A program made the translations under genes and the position numbers. Below the pieces are notes generated by a model. That model made no database searches. It had not been told where the DNA came from and worked only from the letters and a program-made list of their open reading frames with translations. 5,429 nt of DNA from Sphingomonadales bacterium (GTDB lineage: Bacteria > Pseudomonadota > Alphaproteobacteria > Sphingomonadales > Sphingomonadaceae), in contig JAFLDC010000212.1 in assembly GCA_017302775.1 (NCBI GenBank), positions 1 to 5,429 of the forward strand. The letters are read 5' to 3'. Positions 5,153 to 5,429 of this stretch are shown piece by piece; positions within the stretch are counted from its first letter, which is position 1, and each line of letters opens with the position of its first letter.

Positions 5153-5429
5153 GTCTTGCCCCGGCGCGGAAGTACGCGGACCAGCGCAGAGGTGTCCTGA
5201 CGCCCGCCGCCGATCGCCTGAACCTGGGCATAGATCTGGTCGATCTGGGCGGCCACCGGCAAAGAGACGCCGATCGACCGCCCTTCCTCCAGCGCCAGGC
5301 CCATGTCCTTGCGCATCCAGTCAACCGCAAAGCCGAAATTGAACTCGTCGGTAGCCATGGTGTGCCAACGATTGTCCATCTGCCAGCTCTGCGCTGCACC
5401 ACCTGAAATCGCCTCGTAGACCTTGTCGA
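5149..5429 (-). CDS. 3-hydroxyisobutyrate dehydrogenase-type NAD(P)-dependent oxidoreductase, C-terminal part (5' end outside window)
   Basis: The last 92 residues of a beta-hydroxyacid dehydrogenase-family protein (usual length about 290); the frame is open to the right edge and an internal ATG at 5379 is not the true start. What remains is the all-helical C-terminal domain. ISGGAAQSWQMDNRW at visible residues 7-21 is the family helix after the catalytic lysine, which itself lies outside the window together with the Rossmann fold. FGFAVDWMRKDMGLALEEGR at 31-50 contains the conserved Lys-Asp pair (K40-D41) near the cofactor/substrate pocket. LPVAAQIDQIYAQVQAIGGG at 56-75 is the usual last helix, followed by a DTSALVR tail. 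Known members oxidise 3-hydroxyisobutyrate, tartronate semialdehyde or related acids; the C-terminus alone cannot choose among them. The stop overlaps the amidohydrolase start (GTGA), which suggests a shared transcript and perhaps a shared catabolic role. Confidence 0.87.
   Translation of the reverse strand, partial: DKVYEAISGGAAQSWQMDNRWHTMATDEFNFGFAVDWMRKDMGLALEEGRSIGVSLPVAAQIDQIYAQVQAIGGGRQDTSALVRVLPRRGKT

Noticed and set aside
3923..5200. 425-codon open frame on the + strand opposite the amidohydrolase
   Set aside because: It lies antisense to a gene with clear family motifs and signal peptide; its translation is rich in Arg/Gly/Gln with no recognisable domain, the usual shadow of a GC-rich gene with few stops in the opposite frame.

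Overview
The window looks like ordinary chromosome from a GC-rich alphaproteobacterium, most likely a member of the Sphingomonadales (Sphingomonas/Novosphingobium/Erythrobacter type). This rests on the gene order nagZ-scpA-scpB-tatA-tatB-tatC, the alphaproteobacterial flavour of the Tat proteins (FGRGRIS in TatA, IGPKDLP in TatB), and strong third-position G/C. The lineage is inferred from remembered family patterns, not from a search. I see no insertion sequences, phage genes, tRNA or rRNA genes, or CRISPR arrays. I found no convincing undescribed system, only small-scale observations on a housekeeping locus.

Positions 1-3495 (+ strand) hold one compact block. The C-terminal half of NagZ (peptidoglycan recycling) ends in an ATGA overlap with scpA. 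scpA ends in a GTGA overlap with scpB; together they encode the two non-SMC subunits of the SMC-ScpAB condensin. After an 86-nt gap with possible leader RNA structure and a good Shine-Dalgarno come tatA, tatB and tatC, the full twin-arginine translocase. A GC-rich hairpin sits between tatA and tatB, and tatB/tatC overlap by ATGA. Within the block, the 86-nt gap is the only plausible place for a separate tat promoter or leader control.

Positions 3497-5429 (- strand) hold a second, convergent unit. The C-terminal third of a 3-hydroxyisobutyrate dehydrogenase-type oxidoreductase enters from the right edge. It overlaps (GTGA) a complete 551-aa YtcJ-like metal-dependent amidohydrolase with a Sec-type signal peptide. 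Its stop codon lies one base from the tatC stop codon, so the two transcripts probably overlap at their 3' ends.

Functionally, the + strand block groups cell-envelope recycling, chromosome organisation and folded-protein export, all growth-linked housekeeping. The - strand pair looks catabolic with unknown substrate. The exported amidohydrolase appears Sec-dependent rather than a Tat client, so its position beside tatC does not imply a functional link.
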